DNA of 64,000 nucleotides from Mycobacterium branderi (GTDB taxonomy: Bacteria > Actinomycetota > Actinomycetes > Mycobacteriales > Mycobacteriaceae), in assembly GCF_010728725.1 (NCBI RefSeq), contig NZ_AP022606.1, positions 1 through 64,000 of the forward strand, read 5' to 3'. The position numbers and the translations under genes are program-made. This document shows, piece after piece, positions 6,761-14,947 of the stretch. The first letter of the stretch is position 1; the number at the start of each line of letters is the position of its first letter. The notes below the pieces were generated by a model that was not told where the DNA came from, did not search any database, and saw only the letters and a program-made list of their open reading frames with translations.

Positions 6761-7581
6761 GGCTGCGCGTAGACAGGCTTGCCAGTCTGCTCGATGACCT
6801 TCGCGGCCAGGTCGAACCAGGCTTTGCGCAGGATCTGCCGGGTGGGCTTGAGCTTGATCGCCAGGAACAGGTCGCCGTCGGAGACACGGACCCGGAAATA
6901 GCCGTCTACGGGGTAGGTTTCGTGGTGGCCTTCCCACGGGCGCAGCTCGAGGCCGATGATTTGCGGTACTTCGAGTTGTCCTGTGCGGCCGGCTTTGACG
7001 GTGTGTTCTTGCTTGTAGACGAGTCGTTGACCGCCGTTGGCGCGTTCGATGCCTGACTCGAATTCGCCTTTGCTCGAGGCGCGGACGCTGTCGATGACTT
7101 CGAGTAGTTCAGCTTGGTCGGGGCTGGTGACAGTGTGCAGCAGTTCCTCGACCTTGTCGCCGAATTCCTCCTGCCGGAAGTACTTGCCCGACAAGGCGTG
7201 CCAGGCCGTCCAGTCCTCGTCGGCGGCGAGTTGGAGTTCGAGGCGGTCGTCACGCCAGCCCGCGGTGTCGCCGCGGTGGTCGTTGTAGATGGCGGTGAGT
7301 CGGCCGCGCTGCGCGTTACCCCACAGGGTGCCTTCGCTGGCAAGTGGCCGGCGTTCCAGCTCGTCGAGGAACGAGTCGAGCTCGGCGACGGTGCGGGTTC
7401 CGCTGACGCGGTACGGGTTCGGCAGCAGGTCTTCACGGGCGACGATTTCGTAGACCTGCATGCCATGCTCGGCCGTGGTCCCGACAGCCCATGAGACGCG
7501 GGGTTCATCCGGCTTGCGAACAATGACGATCTGCTGCTGGTCACGCGAGTGCTGAATAATGGTGGGGCCGTTGTCGGTCAT
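6757..7581 (-). CDS. DUF2303-family protein of the recombination module
   Basis: 274 aa. Conserved DUF2303 features: an N-terminal domain with TVAELDSFLDELERR, TLWGNAQRGRLTAIYNDH and the long central region ending LRPWEGH, typical of proteins encoded beside phage RecT/RecE genes. Biochemical role unknown. It lies 10 bases downstream of a small partner gene and two genes downstream of recT. ATG at 7581, preceded by GAAAGGA. Confidence 0.8.
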   Translation of the reverse strand: MTDNGPTIIQHSRDQQQIVIVRKPDEPRVSWAVGTTAEHGMQVYEIVAREDLLPNPYRVSGTRTVAELDSFLDELERRPLASEGTLWGNAQRGRLTAIYNDHRGDTAGWRDDRLELQLAADEDWTAWHALSGKYFRQEEFGDKVEELLHTVTSPDQAELLEVIDSVRASSKGEFESGIERANGGQRLVYKQEHTVKAGRTGQLEVPQIIGLELRPWEGHHETYPVDGYFRVRVSDGDLFLAIKLKPTRQILRKAWFDLAAKVIEQTGKPVYAQP

Positions 7582-7591
7582 GGCGGTCCTT

Positions 7592-7933
7592 TCAGTTATC
7601 TGCGGCGGCGGTCTTGTTGTCGGCGGGTTCCCACAGGGAGCCTTGGTTGGGGTCGTTGCGGTGCAGGCCGCCCTGTTCGTCGGCGAACCACATCGACGTG
7701 CGCGGGTCATCGGGGATCTTCGCGGTCACCTTGTCCTCGATGCGGAATGCGTTGGGAATCTTGGGAACCGGCTTGATTGCGAGCTCGACGATCACCTTGG
7801 CGTCCTTGCCGGTGCGCTTCACCGCTTCGACGGCCTCGCGCATCTTCTCCGACGCCTCATCGTGGGCGCGGCCTTTCGCGTGCTGGAGCAGCACGGCGGC
7901 GAATTCATCTGGGGTGTTGGGTGTTTCAGGCAT
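7592..7933 (-). CDS. Hypothetical protein paired with DUF2303, 113 aa
   Basis: Helical N-terminus (VLLQHAKGRAHDEASEKMREAV) then a beta-rich part (AKVIVELAIKP ... FRIEDKVTAKIP) ending in an acidic disordered tail. A gene of this size commonly sits between recT and DUF2303 in actinobacterial phages. Function unknown. Overlaps recT by 8 bases. Confidence 0.6.
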   Translation of the reverse strand: MPETPNTPDEFAAVLLQHAKGRAHDEASEKMREAVEAVKRTGKDAKVIVELAIKPVPKIPNAFRIEDKVTAKIPDDPRTSMWFADEQGGLHRNDPNQGSLWEPADNKTAAADN

Positions 7934-9063
7934 CGGCGTTCCCTTCGGTGGTGGTGTCCTCTTCCGCGGCGAGTGTTGCGGCGTTGAGGATTTCGGTGAT
8001 CTGCTGGCCGAGGACGCCTGCCTTGTTCCAGGCGTTCATCTGGTTGACGACGGCGCGCAGCTCGTCGTCGCTGATGGCGTCTCGGTGCTCGATCTCCCCG
8101 ACCGGCAGGCCGGCCAGCGCGGCGATGACGATGAGCTGGTCCTGGCGGTCGTTGCAGTCGCCTTCGGACAGCAGAGCGAACATGCGGTTCAACCACTTGC
8201 GGCGCGCAACGTCTGACATGCCGGTTTGGTCCTGGTCACGCGAGTCGGGGGGAAGAGTGGCGCCCGACGACGGCTCAGCGTCCTGACTCGCGTCGTTACC
8301 GCCGTCCTGACCAGGAGCGGCATCATCGGCGCCCAGCGCGGCGCGTAGGCCGTCGACGCCGCGGCGCTGGCTGGGTACGCGGACCGGCGCGCCGTCGCTG
8401 TCGATGACCTGTCCTTGGTCGGTGCCTTCGAGGATGATGTCGGAGAAGTCGGCCGGGAAAGCCTTCTTCCATGCCTGCGCCTCAGCGCATTTGGCGAGCT
8501 GGTTGGCCGACATCTTGTTCCACATCGAGTTGAGCTCGCCGTTCTTGGTGTACTGGGCGAATTCCTCGAACATGACCGTCGCGGTGTTGGGCGCGCCGTC
8601 GACGCGGATGGTGTACTTCGCGGCGACTGGCTTGCCTTCTGACTTCGGCCAAAAGTCGCGCCACACACCGTCTTTGCCGCACCACAGCGGGTCGTCGTTG
8701 GAAACCACGACGCCTTCGCGGCGGGCGGCGCGCTTGCCGATGACGCGATAGCCCTCAATTCCGGTCTGGATCGTGTACTTCATCACCCGCTGCTTCTCGA
8801 TACGGGTGTTGCCGTTGTCGAGTTGCACTCGGACGTTGACGTCGGTTTCGCGGCCGATCATGTAGATCTGGCGGGCGAACGGGTCCAGGCCGGTGCGCCG
8901 GCAGTGGTGGAAGAACACCTGCAGGTCGGCGTCGGTGGCGTCCTCGATTCCGATCTGCCGCAGCGCGGCGACCTGGGTTTCGGTGAAACCGGTTTGGCCG
9001 CCGGCGATGGCGAGTTCGGTGCTGGCCTGGTCGGCCAGGGCGGGGGGCGTGAGCTGTGGTCAT
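7926..9063 (-). pseudogene. recT: RecT-family single-strand annealing protein (copy A, one-base insertion)
   Basis: Same protein as the intact 54912-56048. Copy A has an extra G in a run near 9044 (GGGGGG instead of GGGGG), so the first residues after the ATG at 9063 are out of frame; everything from about residue 10 onward reads correctly. Annealing-domain motifs are described under copy B. Probably a homopolymer sequencing error. Confidence 0.75.
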
Positions 9064-9951
9064 GCGATCAGTTCCTCCAGTTCGGGCAGGTTTTTTGACG
9101 GAAAGGTTGAGCGCCACACTGCCTTTGGCGTGTTGGCGGCGGTCGGCGATGCGGAGCTCGCCGACGCAGGCGTATTGTGCGTTGCCCATCTGGTCCAGCA
9201 GCCGGGTCTTCATTCCCCGAAGCCGGGTTTCCATGCTCTTGCCAAGGGCCGATGCTCTGAGCAGAGCCAGCGCATCGTCGGGGTCGACTTGGACCGTCTC
9301 GCCGGGGTTGATTTCGGGGTGGAGCTTGCGCACGCACTCGTAAGTTGGCACGGAGTCGTCGAGATCCGGCGGCTCACTGCCCTTCAGGGAATGCCAGAAC
9401 TCGCTGCAGCGCTTGTGCATCATCGCCACGACCTGCTCGTCGTATTCGATGACGTAGGTGTGCGCCTCGAAATACGGGCCCAACACCATCAGGTGCGCCG
9501 GGTGCTTGGTGTAGCCGGTGAACGCCATCAGCGCGAGCACCTGCGCGACATAGTCGGCCGGCGCCTGATCGGTGCCGAAATCTCCCCAATCCTCCAGGCG
9601 GCGCGCGGTTTTGAACTCCACGACCCTGCGGGCCCGACCGCGCCGACCGCGGCGGTCCAACGTCGCCGCGGCCGGATAGCCGAACTTGGCGTCAGCGACT
9701 ATCTGAACCTCGCCGGGCGAGAGCTGCCAACCCGGGTTGCGGCGCTTCCACATCGCCGCCATCGCCGGCTCGAAGTCGTGGCCCACGTCGAAGATATCCT
9801 TTGGCGGCTCGGGGTCAACGAGTCCCTTCATGCGATGCCACAGCCTGTATGGCGACTCCCAGCGCGAAACACCAAGGATGGCCGCCACCTTCGACGACGT
9901 GATGATCCGATGCCACTCCGGCGAACCTGGTTCGATCACGACCCCGCTCAC
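9060..9951 (-). pseudogene. YqaJ-type viral recombinase/exonuclease (copy A, 3' frameshift)
   Basis: RecE/lambda-exonuclease-like partner of RecT. From ATG 9951: nuclease-fold start (SPEWHRIITSSKVAAILGVS), then active-site residues in VGHDFEP (Glu), ATLDRR (Asp) and VVEFKTA (Glu-x-Lys of the PD-(D/E)xK core). It would resect 5' ends so RecT can load on 3' single strands. An extra T near 9091 (six instead of five) shifts the last 10 or so codons. Copy B has the correct end but lost two bases near 56704. Combining copies gives an intact gene of 296 codons. Confidence 0.75.
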
Positions 9952-10229
9952 TCTGGTTCACCCGTTTCGAAGTCGCAGACGGCCCCCAGGCCCCGGCTGT
10001 CGAAACCGGCGACAGGCTCTCCGTGCTCGTCGTAGACGATCGTGGTCTTGACGTGTCGGCGTTCACGCTCATCCCAGAGCCGTTGCCGCATCGCGACTAC
10101 GTCGTCGAGCGTGTACCCCGGAGCTGGGAGGCCGGCCCGGCGTGGGCGCCATCGACGCCGCAACGCGATCACATTCGCCACGAGCACCACCACCGCAGCG
10201 GCGCAGACGAGCACAGTCTCCGCAATCAT
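9948..10229 (-). CDS. Small membrane-anchored protein, 93 aa
   Basis: Residues 2-22 (IAETVLVCAAAVVVLVANVI) form a hydrophobic segment followed by a basic stretch (RRRWRPRR), an N-out/C-in membrane anchor. The rest is soluble. ATGA overlaps at both ends place it in the early operon. Function unknown. Confidence 0.6.
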   Translation of the reverse strand: MIAETVLVCAAAVVVLVANVIALRRRWRPRRAGLPAPGYTLDDVVAMRQRLWDERERRHVKTTIVYDEHGEPVAGFDSRGLGAVCDFETGEPE

Positions 10230-10576
10230 GCGACAGCCTCGACGTCGCCGCGCAGACCCTCGACCCAGGCCAGCAGTTCGCTCATCGGTCGGTCGACGTC
10301 AACCGCGGCCAAGGCGATGACGAGCCATTCGCGCAGCTGCGCGTTGGTGGCGTCGGCCAGCACGTTGTGGAAGGCGTCGAGGTCGTCGCGCAGCTCGGCG
10401 GCAAGCCGCATCACATGCGCCGCTGATTCCTCCAGCTCGGCCTGGCGTAGCGAACTCGGCGGCACGGGACGGCGCGACATCGGGCATGGCATAAACGCCG
10501 TGTCCACATGAGCTTTCACTATGCCATCAGAGGCCCCGACAACGCGCCAGCAAACCGGGCAATTCAGCTGAATCAT
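10226..10576 (-). CDS. Hypothetical protein with CPVC motif, 116 aa
   Basis: Begins with NCPVCWRVVG and a second CP at residues 31-32, a probable zinc-binding N-terminus; the remainder is a helical domain rich in Leu and Ala. The ATG overlaps the stop of the HNH gene upstream. Identical in both copies. Confidence 0.55.
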   Translation of the reverse strand: MIQLNCPVCWRVVGASDGIVKAHVDTAFMPCPMSRRPVPPSSLRQAELEESAAHVMRLAAELRDDLDAFHNVLADATNAQLREWLVIALAAVDVDRPMSELLAWVEGLRGDVEAVA

Positions 10577-11076
10577 GAGGCAGCCTTCAGCTTCCGACGG
10601 CCGATGCGTTTACGCTCAGCGTGTTCGGCTTGCTGACGCTCATAACAGATTCGGCAACGCCGCGCCTTCGGGGCGTGTCGCAGCCTGAGTGTGTTCTCGT
10701 CGTCGTAGGGATGGCCAGCGGGGCAATGCGTCTTGTTTGCATTCGCATGTGTGCCATGTCGAACCAGGTCGAAGTTGTTCGTAGAGGGGCTGTCCCATCG
10801 CAGATTGTCTGCACGGTTGTTCGACGTGTCGCCGTCGTTATGGCAGCCAACAAACCCTGGTGGACAAGGGCCCACGAACGCCTCAAGGACGAGTCTGTGC
10901 ACCTTGTGTGTGCGGTGATGGCCGTTCTTAGCCAAGGTGACCTGTCGATAACCACCCCTAGGATGGACAGCCTGCTTCAAAATCCGGAAGCGCCGCTTCA
11001 AACTGCGAACGCGGCCATCGCTACTAACTTCGTAGAAGCCTTCATAGCCGACAACGGGTAGCCAACGGTCCGTCAC
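10573..11076 (-). CDS. NUMOD4/HNH-type endonuclease, 167 aa
   Basis: GTG start at 11076. NUMOD4 domain at residues 4-45 (WLPVVGYEGFYEVSSDGRVRSL), then the HNH core: KVHRLVLEAFVGP, CHNDGDTSNNRADNLRW (His, Asn, Asn) and a C-terminal CPAGH...RICYE zinc/DNA-binding element. Homing endonucleases of this class cut DNA site-specifically and are free-standing mobile genes in phages. Overlaps both neighbours by 4 bases. Confidence 0.85.
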   Translation of the reverse strand: MTDRWLPVVGYEGFYEVSSDGRVRSLKRRFRILKQAVHPRGGYRQVTLAKNGHHRTHKVHRLVLEAFVGPCPPGFVGCHNDGDTSNNRADNLRWDSPSTNNFDLVRHGTHANANKTHCPAGHPYDDENTLRLRHAPKARRCRICYERQQAEHAERKRIGRRKLKAAS

Positions 11077-11261
11077 GCTGGCACCGCCCAGCGCGCGTCG
11101 TCGCGCACGTAGTCGAGTGCTGCGTCGAGCATCTGCGACCACGACGGGTTCAAATCCCTTGGTGTGGCGTCTGTTTCGTGCCAGACGATTTCGGTGAAGT
11201 CGAGCAGCACGGCCAGGTGGTCGTCCTGTGCGGGCGGTCTTGCTAAGCTGCTGTCTGACAT
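11073..11261 (-). CDS. Hypothetical protein, 62 aa
   Basis: Acidic, helical (LAVLLDFTEIVWHE ... MLDAALDYVRDDARW). ATG at 11261; its stop overlaps the GTG of the HNH gene. Family not recognised. Identical in both copies. Confidence 0.55.
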   Translation of the reverse strand: MSDSSLARPPAQDDHLAVLLDFTEIVWHETDATPRDLNPSWSQMLDAALDYVRDDARWAVPA

Positions 11262-11319
11262 TGGGAATCATCCCTTCCTGTTGTCGGCGCCCTCGGCCGT
11301 GGACCCGGCCGGGGGCGAT

Positions 11320-11733
11320 TTACTTGTGGTGGACGATCTGTTCTGCCGCGTCCTCGAGCTGCTTGGACAGCGACCGGCAGTAGTGCGGCGCACCGCATCC
11401 GGCGTCGGCGGCCCAATCGCGCAACTGGTGCGCTGCGGCGCGCAGGAGGTTTGGATGCCCCGCCGGAGCAGCGCCGGGAGTGTCAGCGCTGGCGATCTCT
11501 CCGGCGGGGCGTTCCGCTGCAGCATCGGGAGGCGTCACCGGCGCAGCGGAAGAATCGGCAAGGTCTCGGATTTCGGCGACGAGGGCGTCGAGTCGATCGA
11601 GCGCGCTCTGCACAGCCAGCAGTTCGTCGTAGCTGGGCAGCGTTTCGCGCGGGCAGCAAACGTCCAATCCCATGCCGACACCGCGTAACAACTCGCGGCC
11701 GAGAGCGAACGGGAACGTCAACAGGGCTTTCAC
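11320..11733 (-). CDS. Hypothetical protein, 137 aa
   Basis: GTG at 11733 overlaps the upstream stop. Residues 28-60 (DELLAVQSALDRLDALVAEI) look like a short coiled coil; a Pro/Ala linker follows, then a C-terminal helical part with two cysteines. Copy B lacks one T near 11324, which replaces the stop and gives 154 aa ending 6 bases before the next gene. That layout is also operon-like, so the true C-terminus is unsettled. Confidence 0.5.
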   Translation of the reverse strand: MKALLTFPFALGRELLRGVGMGLDVCCPRETLPSYDELLAVQSALDRLDALVAEIRDLADSSAAPVTPPDAAAERPAGEIASADTPGAAPAGHPNLLRAAAHQLRDWAADAGCGAPHYCRSLSKQLEDAAEQIVHHK

Positions 11734-11870
11734 GCCGCCTCCTTGGTGCGCGCCAACGTGATTCGCATCCCCCGCTTGCAGCGCGGGCATTTGCCGCGTT
11801 CGGCCAGCCGGCATTTGTCGCCGCCGCAGCGGCGCCACTGCGCAATCAAGCTGTCGAGAAGAGCGCTCAT
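11730..11870 (-). CDS. Very small zinc-knuckle protein, 46 aa
   Basis: Starts MSALLDSLIAQWRRCGG and carries Cys in RRCGGDKC and KCPRCK, a four-cysteine zinc site, ending in a basic tail. ATG overlaps the upstream stop and TGA overlaps the next GTG. The coupling at both ends and perfect conservation in copy B (58711-58851) support a real gene. Confidence 0.55.
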   Translation of the reverse strand: MSALLDSLIAQWRRCGGDKCRLAERGKCPRCKRGMRITLARTKEAA

Positions 11871-12178
11871 GGCGCCATCCGATCCGCGTCCCGAAGCGCC
11901 CGGGCGGTCGCGAGCTGGTTTTCCAGCCGTGCGTTGTCTGCCGCGAGCTGGTCGGCGCAGGCGCCGTAGTGGCGGCCGAGCCAGCGGTTGAGCGCCGCAT
12001 ACTCCTCCAGCGTCGAATCCTCAGCGAACTCGAACTGGGCCCCACACGGGCAGCTGTAGTAGCCGACCGCAGCGGCGAACGCCTCACGCACCGAGTCGTT
12101 TTCGGCGCGCAGCTCATCGACCTGCGCCACCACGCTAGCGATAGAATGCTCCAGCACAACGGTGCGTTGCGTAGTCAC
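11867..12178 (-). CDS. Coiled-coil protein with CPC motif, 103 aa
   Basis: N-terminal leucine-zipper-like helix (VVAQVDELRAENDSVREAF), a central YYSCPCGAQF, and a second coiled coil (ADNARLENQLATARAL). Family not recognised. Overlaps both neighbours by 4 bases. Confidence 0.55.
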   Translation of the reverse strand: MTTQRTVVLEHSIASVVAQVDELRAENDSVREAFAAAVGYYSCPCGAQFEFAEDSTLEEYAALNRWLGRHYGACADQLAADNARLENQLATARALRDADRMAP

Positions 12179-12360
12179 CTCATCCTCCTCACTAGTTGGC
12201 GTCGCGCATGCTTGCCTTGCTGGCGGCGCGCAAACACCTGGAACTCAGCCGTGTCACGAAACCCGAACACCGCCGCCAGGATTCGACATTCGTCAGCCGT
12301 CAACGCCAACGCATCTAAACCAGCCAGGCGCTCACCGGTCACGATGTTCTCCGCAGCCAC
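12175..12360 (-). CDS. Hypothetical protein, 61 aa
   Basis: Small helical protein with a central ADECRILAAVFGFRD and a basic C-terminus (RRQQGKHARRQLVRRMR), so possibly nucleic-acid binding. It overlaps the upstream membrane micro-ORF by 22 bases. Identical in both copies. Confidence 0.5.
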   Translation of the reverse strand: MAAENIVTGERLAGLDALALTADECRILAAVFGFRDTAEFQVFARRQQGKHARRQLVRRMR

Positions 12361-12425
12361 TCGAACCCGATCAACGACGCCAACGCGGCCAGCAGCGCGG
12401 CAACAGCAGTCAAAACATCAATCAC
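12339..12425 (-). CDS. Micro-protein, 28 aa, single membrane helix
   Basis: GTG start at 12425. Residues 2-22 (VIDVLTAVAALLAALASLIG) are one continuous hydrophobic helix followed by a basic WLRRTS tail. The start overlaps the stop of the excisionase-like gene. Conserved exactly in copy B. Function unknown; tiny membrane peptides of early phage operons can act on host membrane proteins. Confidence 0.45.
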   Translation of the reverse strand: MIDVLTAVAALLAALASLIGFEWLRRTS

Positions 12426-12679
12426 GACGCGCTCCTTAGCTTCCGGCGCGACGTCGGAGTAAAAGACAACTGTCTCGACGGCCGCTCAGCCCGAACAGTG
12501 GTGTTGCGGTGCTTAGCGATCAGGTCATCGACGTCGTCTTGAGTCATCCGCCACGTGTGGCCGACCTTGTAGCCGCCGATCAACCCGCGCCGCAAACGCC
12601 GCTGCAACCAGCGCTCGGAGTCCTTCCACTCCGGCGGCAGCACCATCGCCGCCACCTCAGCCAGCGAATACGTTTTCAC
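12422..12679 (-). CDS. Excisionase-like helix-turn-helix protein, 85 aa
   Basis: GTG start at 12679. The sequence YSLAEVAAMVLPPEW ... ERWLQRRLRRGLIGGYKVGH ... WRMTQDDVDDLIAKH is the MerR/excisionase winged-helix pattern: helix-turn-helix, then a wing with the Gly-x-Tyr/Lys-x-Gly turn. A basic tail follows. It is a candidate recombination directionality factor for the tmRNA-targeting integrase, though such proteins can also be plain regulators. Confidence 0.6.
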   Translation of the reverse strand: MKTYSLAEVAAMVLPPEWKDSERWLQRRLRRGLIGGYKVGHTWRMTQDDVDDLIAKHRNTTVRAERPSRQLSFTPTSRRKLRSAS

Positions 12680-12759
12680 CGCGAAACCCCCAGCAAGAAA
12701 ACAATCAACAGCCCGTACGGCGCCACCGCGGCCAACGTCCACCAGAAATCGCCGCTCAT
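12676..12759 (-). CDS. Micro-protein, 27 aa, single membrane helix
   Basis: Reads MSGDFWWTLAAVAPYGLLIV and ends GVSR: a short polar start and one hydrophobic helix. ATG at 12759 overlaps the stop of the antirepressor; its stop overlaps the GTG of the excisionase-like gene. Conserved exactly in copy B. Function unknown. Confidence 0.45.
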   Translation of the reverse strand: MSGDFWWTLAAVAPYGLLIVFLLGVSR

Positions 12760-13562
12760 GCGTCGAATCCCTCCGCGGCCAGCTCCCACACCCACTTGCG
12801 CAGGAACTCCAACCCGGGCGGCCGAACATAGGTTGTGGCCGTGGGTATCTGCTCCCCGGTTTTGGGGTGCGTGTAGGTTCCTGGCACGACTTTGAAGTGG
12901 TGCGCGTAGCGCTGGTAGGGCAGGTTGTTGCCCTGCAGCACGCCGGCTCTGCGCAGTTCGCGCATCATGACGTTGCGGCCCCAGCCGAGGATCTTCGACG
13001 CCGCGAGCATGGAGTAGGTGCCGTCGGCTTCCATCAGCGCGTCGTAGAACTCGGCCTTGGGCTCGAGCTCGGCGATCCGTTCGTCCTTGGCGGCGAGCAT
13101 CTTCTGGGCCTCGATGACGGCGTGGGCCAGCAGTTCGGGGCCGGAAAGTGCGGGCGTGACCGTCTCGGCCTCGCGGGTTCGGATCGCGAAATACGCCTGT
13201 GCGGCGGCGACTTCGGGCTTGTTCGGGTCGCCGTTCATCGCCACGAGGTAGGCGGCGAAGCGGGACAGCTCGCAATCTTCGGCATCAGGCCCCGACGCTG
13301 CGACTTTGCGGGATCGCGCAAAGTGGCGCTGCACGTCGTGTCCTTGGTTCTGCGCGGTCATCATGGCGCGCTGAAGCGGTACGCCGAAGTTGCGCCACGC
13401 GCTGTAGCCCATGAGTGGCATCAAGTCGCGAGCCGACCAGTACTCGGAGCCGTCTAGGCGGACGCGGCGGATGCGGTCGAACGGCGATGCGCCAGGCTGC
13501 GTCTTTTCCAGCGCGGCGAAGTAGCCGGTCGGCGGCGTGGACTCAGGCATGCGGATGCTCAT
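12756..13562 (-). CDS. Antirepressor with BRO/DinD-like N-terminus and KilAC-type C-terminus
   Basis: 268 aa, intact only in this copy. Residues 25-125 (FDRIRRVRLDGSEYWSARDL, MPLMGYSAWRNF, AAYLVAMNGD) form a DinD/BRO-N-like DNA-binding domain. A coiled-coil link (EAQKMLAAKDERIAELEPKA) leads to the C-terminal KilAC domain (LAASKILGWGRNVMMRELR ... YAHHFKV). Such proteins lift repression during induction. It sits in the early operon, two genes downstream of Cro. Confidence 0.8.
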   Translation of the reverse strand: MSIRMPESTPPTGYFAALEKTQPGASPFDRIRRVRLDGSEYWSARDLMPLMGYSAWRNFGVPLQRAMMTAQNQGHDVQRHFARSRKVAASGPDAEDCELSRFAAYLVAMNGDPNKPEVAAAQAYFAIRTREAETVTPALSGPELLAHAVIEAQKMLAAKDERIAELEPKAEFYDALMEADGTYSMLAASKILGWGRNVMMRELRRAGVLQGNNLPYQRYAHHFKVVPGTYTHPKTGEQIPTATTYVRPPGLEFLRKWVWELAAEGFDA

Positions 13563-13672
13563 CTGGCACCGCCTTCGGGGTGGGCCGCGCCAGAGGTGTG
13601 AGCCCGAATCTCTGCCCCTGGCGCGGCCCCGTCTCCTACGCCCAGCGGGTCGCCGTAGTAGTCGGCGCTCAT
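13559..13672 (-). CDS. Small protein between Cro and antirepressor, 37 aa (end uncertain)
   Basis: Starts MSADYYGDPLGVGDG. In copy A it ends by overlapping the antirepressor ATG. In copy B one fewer C (CCC for CCCC) changes the frame to give 42 aa ending PDEHPHA. A 12-bp inverted repeat, GGGCCGCGCCAG/CTGGCGCGGCCC (13582-13629), lies inside it and may itself be a regulatory hairpin. Function unknown. Confidence 0.4.
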   Translation of the reverse strand: MSADYYGDPLGVGDGAAPGAEIRAHTSGAAHPEGGAR

Positions 13673-13908
13673 CACGCAACCTCTTCGGCTGTGAAGCTGG
13701 TCGTGATGGCGGCGAGCGGGACGCCGAGGGTATCGGCGATCTTGCGGGCCATCTCCGGGGTGCACCGCTTACGGCCGGCCTCAATGTTGGACAGGTGCGG
13801 GTGTGTTGTTCCGATGGCGACGGCGAACTTGCCTAGTTTCCAGCCGTATGCCTCTCGGAGTGCCTTGATTGTGGCCCCGGTCCTCACCGGATCGTCGTTC
13901 CGCTCCAT
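13672..13908 (-). CDS. Cro-like helix-turn-helix regulator, 78 aa
   Basis: XRE-type helix-turn-helix: TIKALREAYGWKLGKFAVAIG, then THPHLSNIEAGRKR as recognition helix, and MARKIADTLGVPLAAIT. The ATG at 13908 lies 8 bases downstream of a -10-like TACCGT (13922-13917) paired with a perfect -35 TTGACA (13945-13940) at 17 bases, so the message is probably leaderless. First gene of the leftward early operon, divergent from the repressor. Confidence 0.8.
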   Translation of the reverse strand: MERNDDPVRTGATIKALREAYGWKLGKFAVAIGTTHPHLSNIEAGRKRCTPEMARKIADTLGVPLAAITTSFTAEEVA

Positions 13909-14100
13909 GCCGACCAACGGTAGGAACCGATTGGAACTATGTCAAGAACTCGGTGGAAACGATTCCGTGTCGCTCCTATTCATGCTGGTCAGAGCGGAAG
14001 TGCAATCCTGTAGTTTCCGGCGTGTGTTTCCGGTCTTGAGTGGTATCTCGCGTAGATCAGCTACTAGATGTTTCTCAATGTTTCCCTCACGATGGGGGGT
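13909..14100. promoter_or_regulatory. Divergent cro/repressor control region
   Basis: 192 non-coding bases between divergent regulators. The leftward promoter is TTGACA at 13945-13940 with TACCGT at 13922-13917. GTTTCC recurs: twice as GTTTCCGG 13 bases apart near 14009 and 14022, again as GTTTCT/GTTTCC near 14071 and 14081, and inverted (GGAAAC) near 13955 beside the leftward promoter. These are candidate operators. No equally clear promoter is visible for the repressor. Confidence 0.5.
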
Positions 14101-14751
14101 ATGACCGGCGCGGAATGGAAACGGGTGGGTGCGCACATCGTTCAGCGACGCATCGAACTCGGGATGAAGACGACGAAGTCCCTGGCCGAGAGGACGGGCT
14201 TGACGCCGCGGATGCTCGGAGACATCGAGAACGCGCGACGAACCAACTACTCAGCGGGAACGATCGCGCAGATTGAACTCGCTCTGAAGTGGCGCCCCGG
14301 CAGCATCACCGACATCCTCGCCGGCGGCGAGCCGTCTCCTGTCGAGGAACTGGAGGCAGCTCCGGGGCGTCGTTATGGTTTTCGTGCACGTTCTGAACTT
14401 GCGGGTGGGCCCGACCTCGCCACTGTGGAGCAGCTGCTGAGAACGGCTGTGGCGTTCGCTGATTTGGTGGAGAGACTTCATGATGCCGAGTTGTCCGCGC
14501 GGTGGAAACAGCTCGACCAAGCCATCACAAAGACCGCTGTCGAACAATTGAGCGACACAGGCAAGCAAACTCAATGGCTGCTGGACCAGCTAGCTCAGCG
14601 AATGGCTGATTTACCGCCTGATTGTGACCGTCCGGGTGGCGCGGCGTCGCCGGCGGGATCATCGGACGATGTGGAGTCTGGGCTTGCCGACCGGTTCCGG
14701 CGGTGGCGCGCTGGCATACCACACATCGAAGACCGCGATGAGGGCACGTAG
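14101..14751 (+). CDS. Immunity repressor, 216 aa
   Basis: N-terminal helix-turn-helix (residues 5-70: WKRVGAHIVQRRIELGMK, SLAERTGLTPRMLGDIEN, GTIAQIELALKW), then a linker and a helical C-terminal half (TVEQLLRTAVAFADLVERL ... QLDQAITKTAVEQLS) that may oligomerise. ATG 14101 is chosen because GGGGGG lies just upstream; in-frame ATGs at 14092 and 14068 are possible. Its divergent position next to Cro and integrase marks it as the lysogeny repressor. Its 3' end overlaps the next minus-strand gene by 93 bases. Confidence 0.8.
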   Translation: MTGAEWKRVGAHIVQRRIELGMKTTKSLAERTGLTPRMLGDIENARRTNYSAGTIAQIELALKWRPGSITDILAGGEPSPVEELEAAPGRRYGFRARSELAGGPDLATVEQLLRTAVAFADLVERLHDAELSARWKQLDQAITKTAVEQLSDTGKQTQWLLDQLAQRMADLPPDCDRPGGAASPAGSSDDVESGLADRFRRWRAGIPHIEDRDEGT

Positions 14752-14911
14752 CAGTGGTTCCGGCCACGACATGAACGGATGCTGGTCGAGACGGTCCAGC
14801 AGTTCGCGGCGCAACACATTGATGTCGGTGTAGTCCACGTGTTGAATAAGCGGCACGGGGGAAGCTGACGACCGAAGCGGCCCCCGGGGGCGCACCTTTG
14901 TCGGCGAACAT
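14659..14911 (-). pseudogene. Small protein between integrase and repressor, frameshifted in both copies
   Basis: Reading both copies together gives about 84 aa starting MFADKGAPPRGPLRSS, then a conserved core (DYTDINVLRRELLDRLDQH, LLRALIAVFDVWY) ending LHIVR. Copy A lost two or three bases near 14885; copy B has an extra C near 61845. Each copy therefore reads only part correctly, which points to sequencing error in the CCCCCG-type runs. It is antisense to the end of the repressor gene. Function unknown. Confidence 0.5.
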
Positions 14912-14947
14912 GCGGAGTTTTGTCGGCCAGTGCCGGTAGATAGCTGA

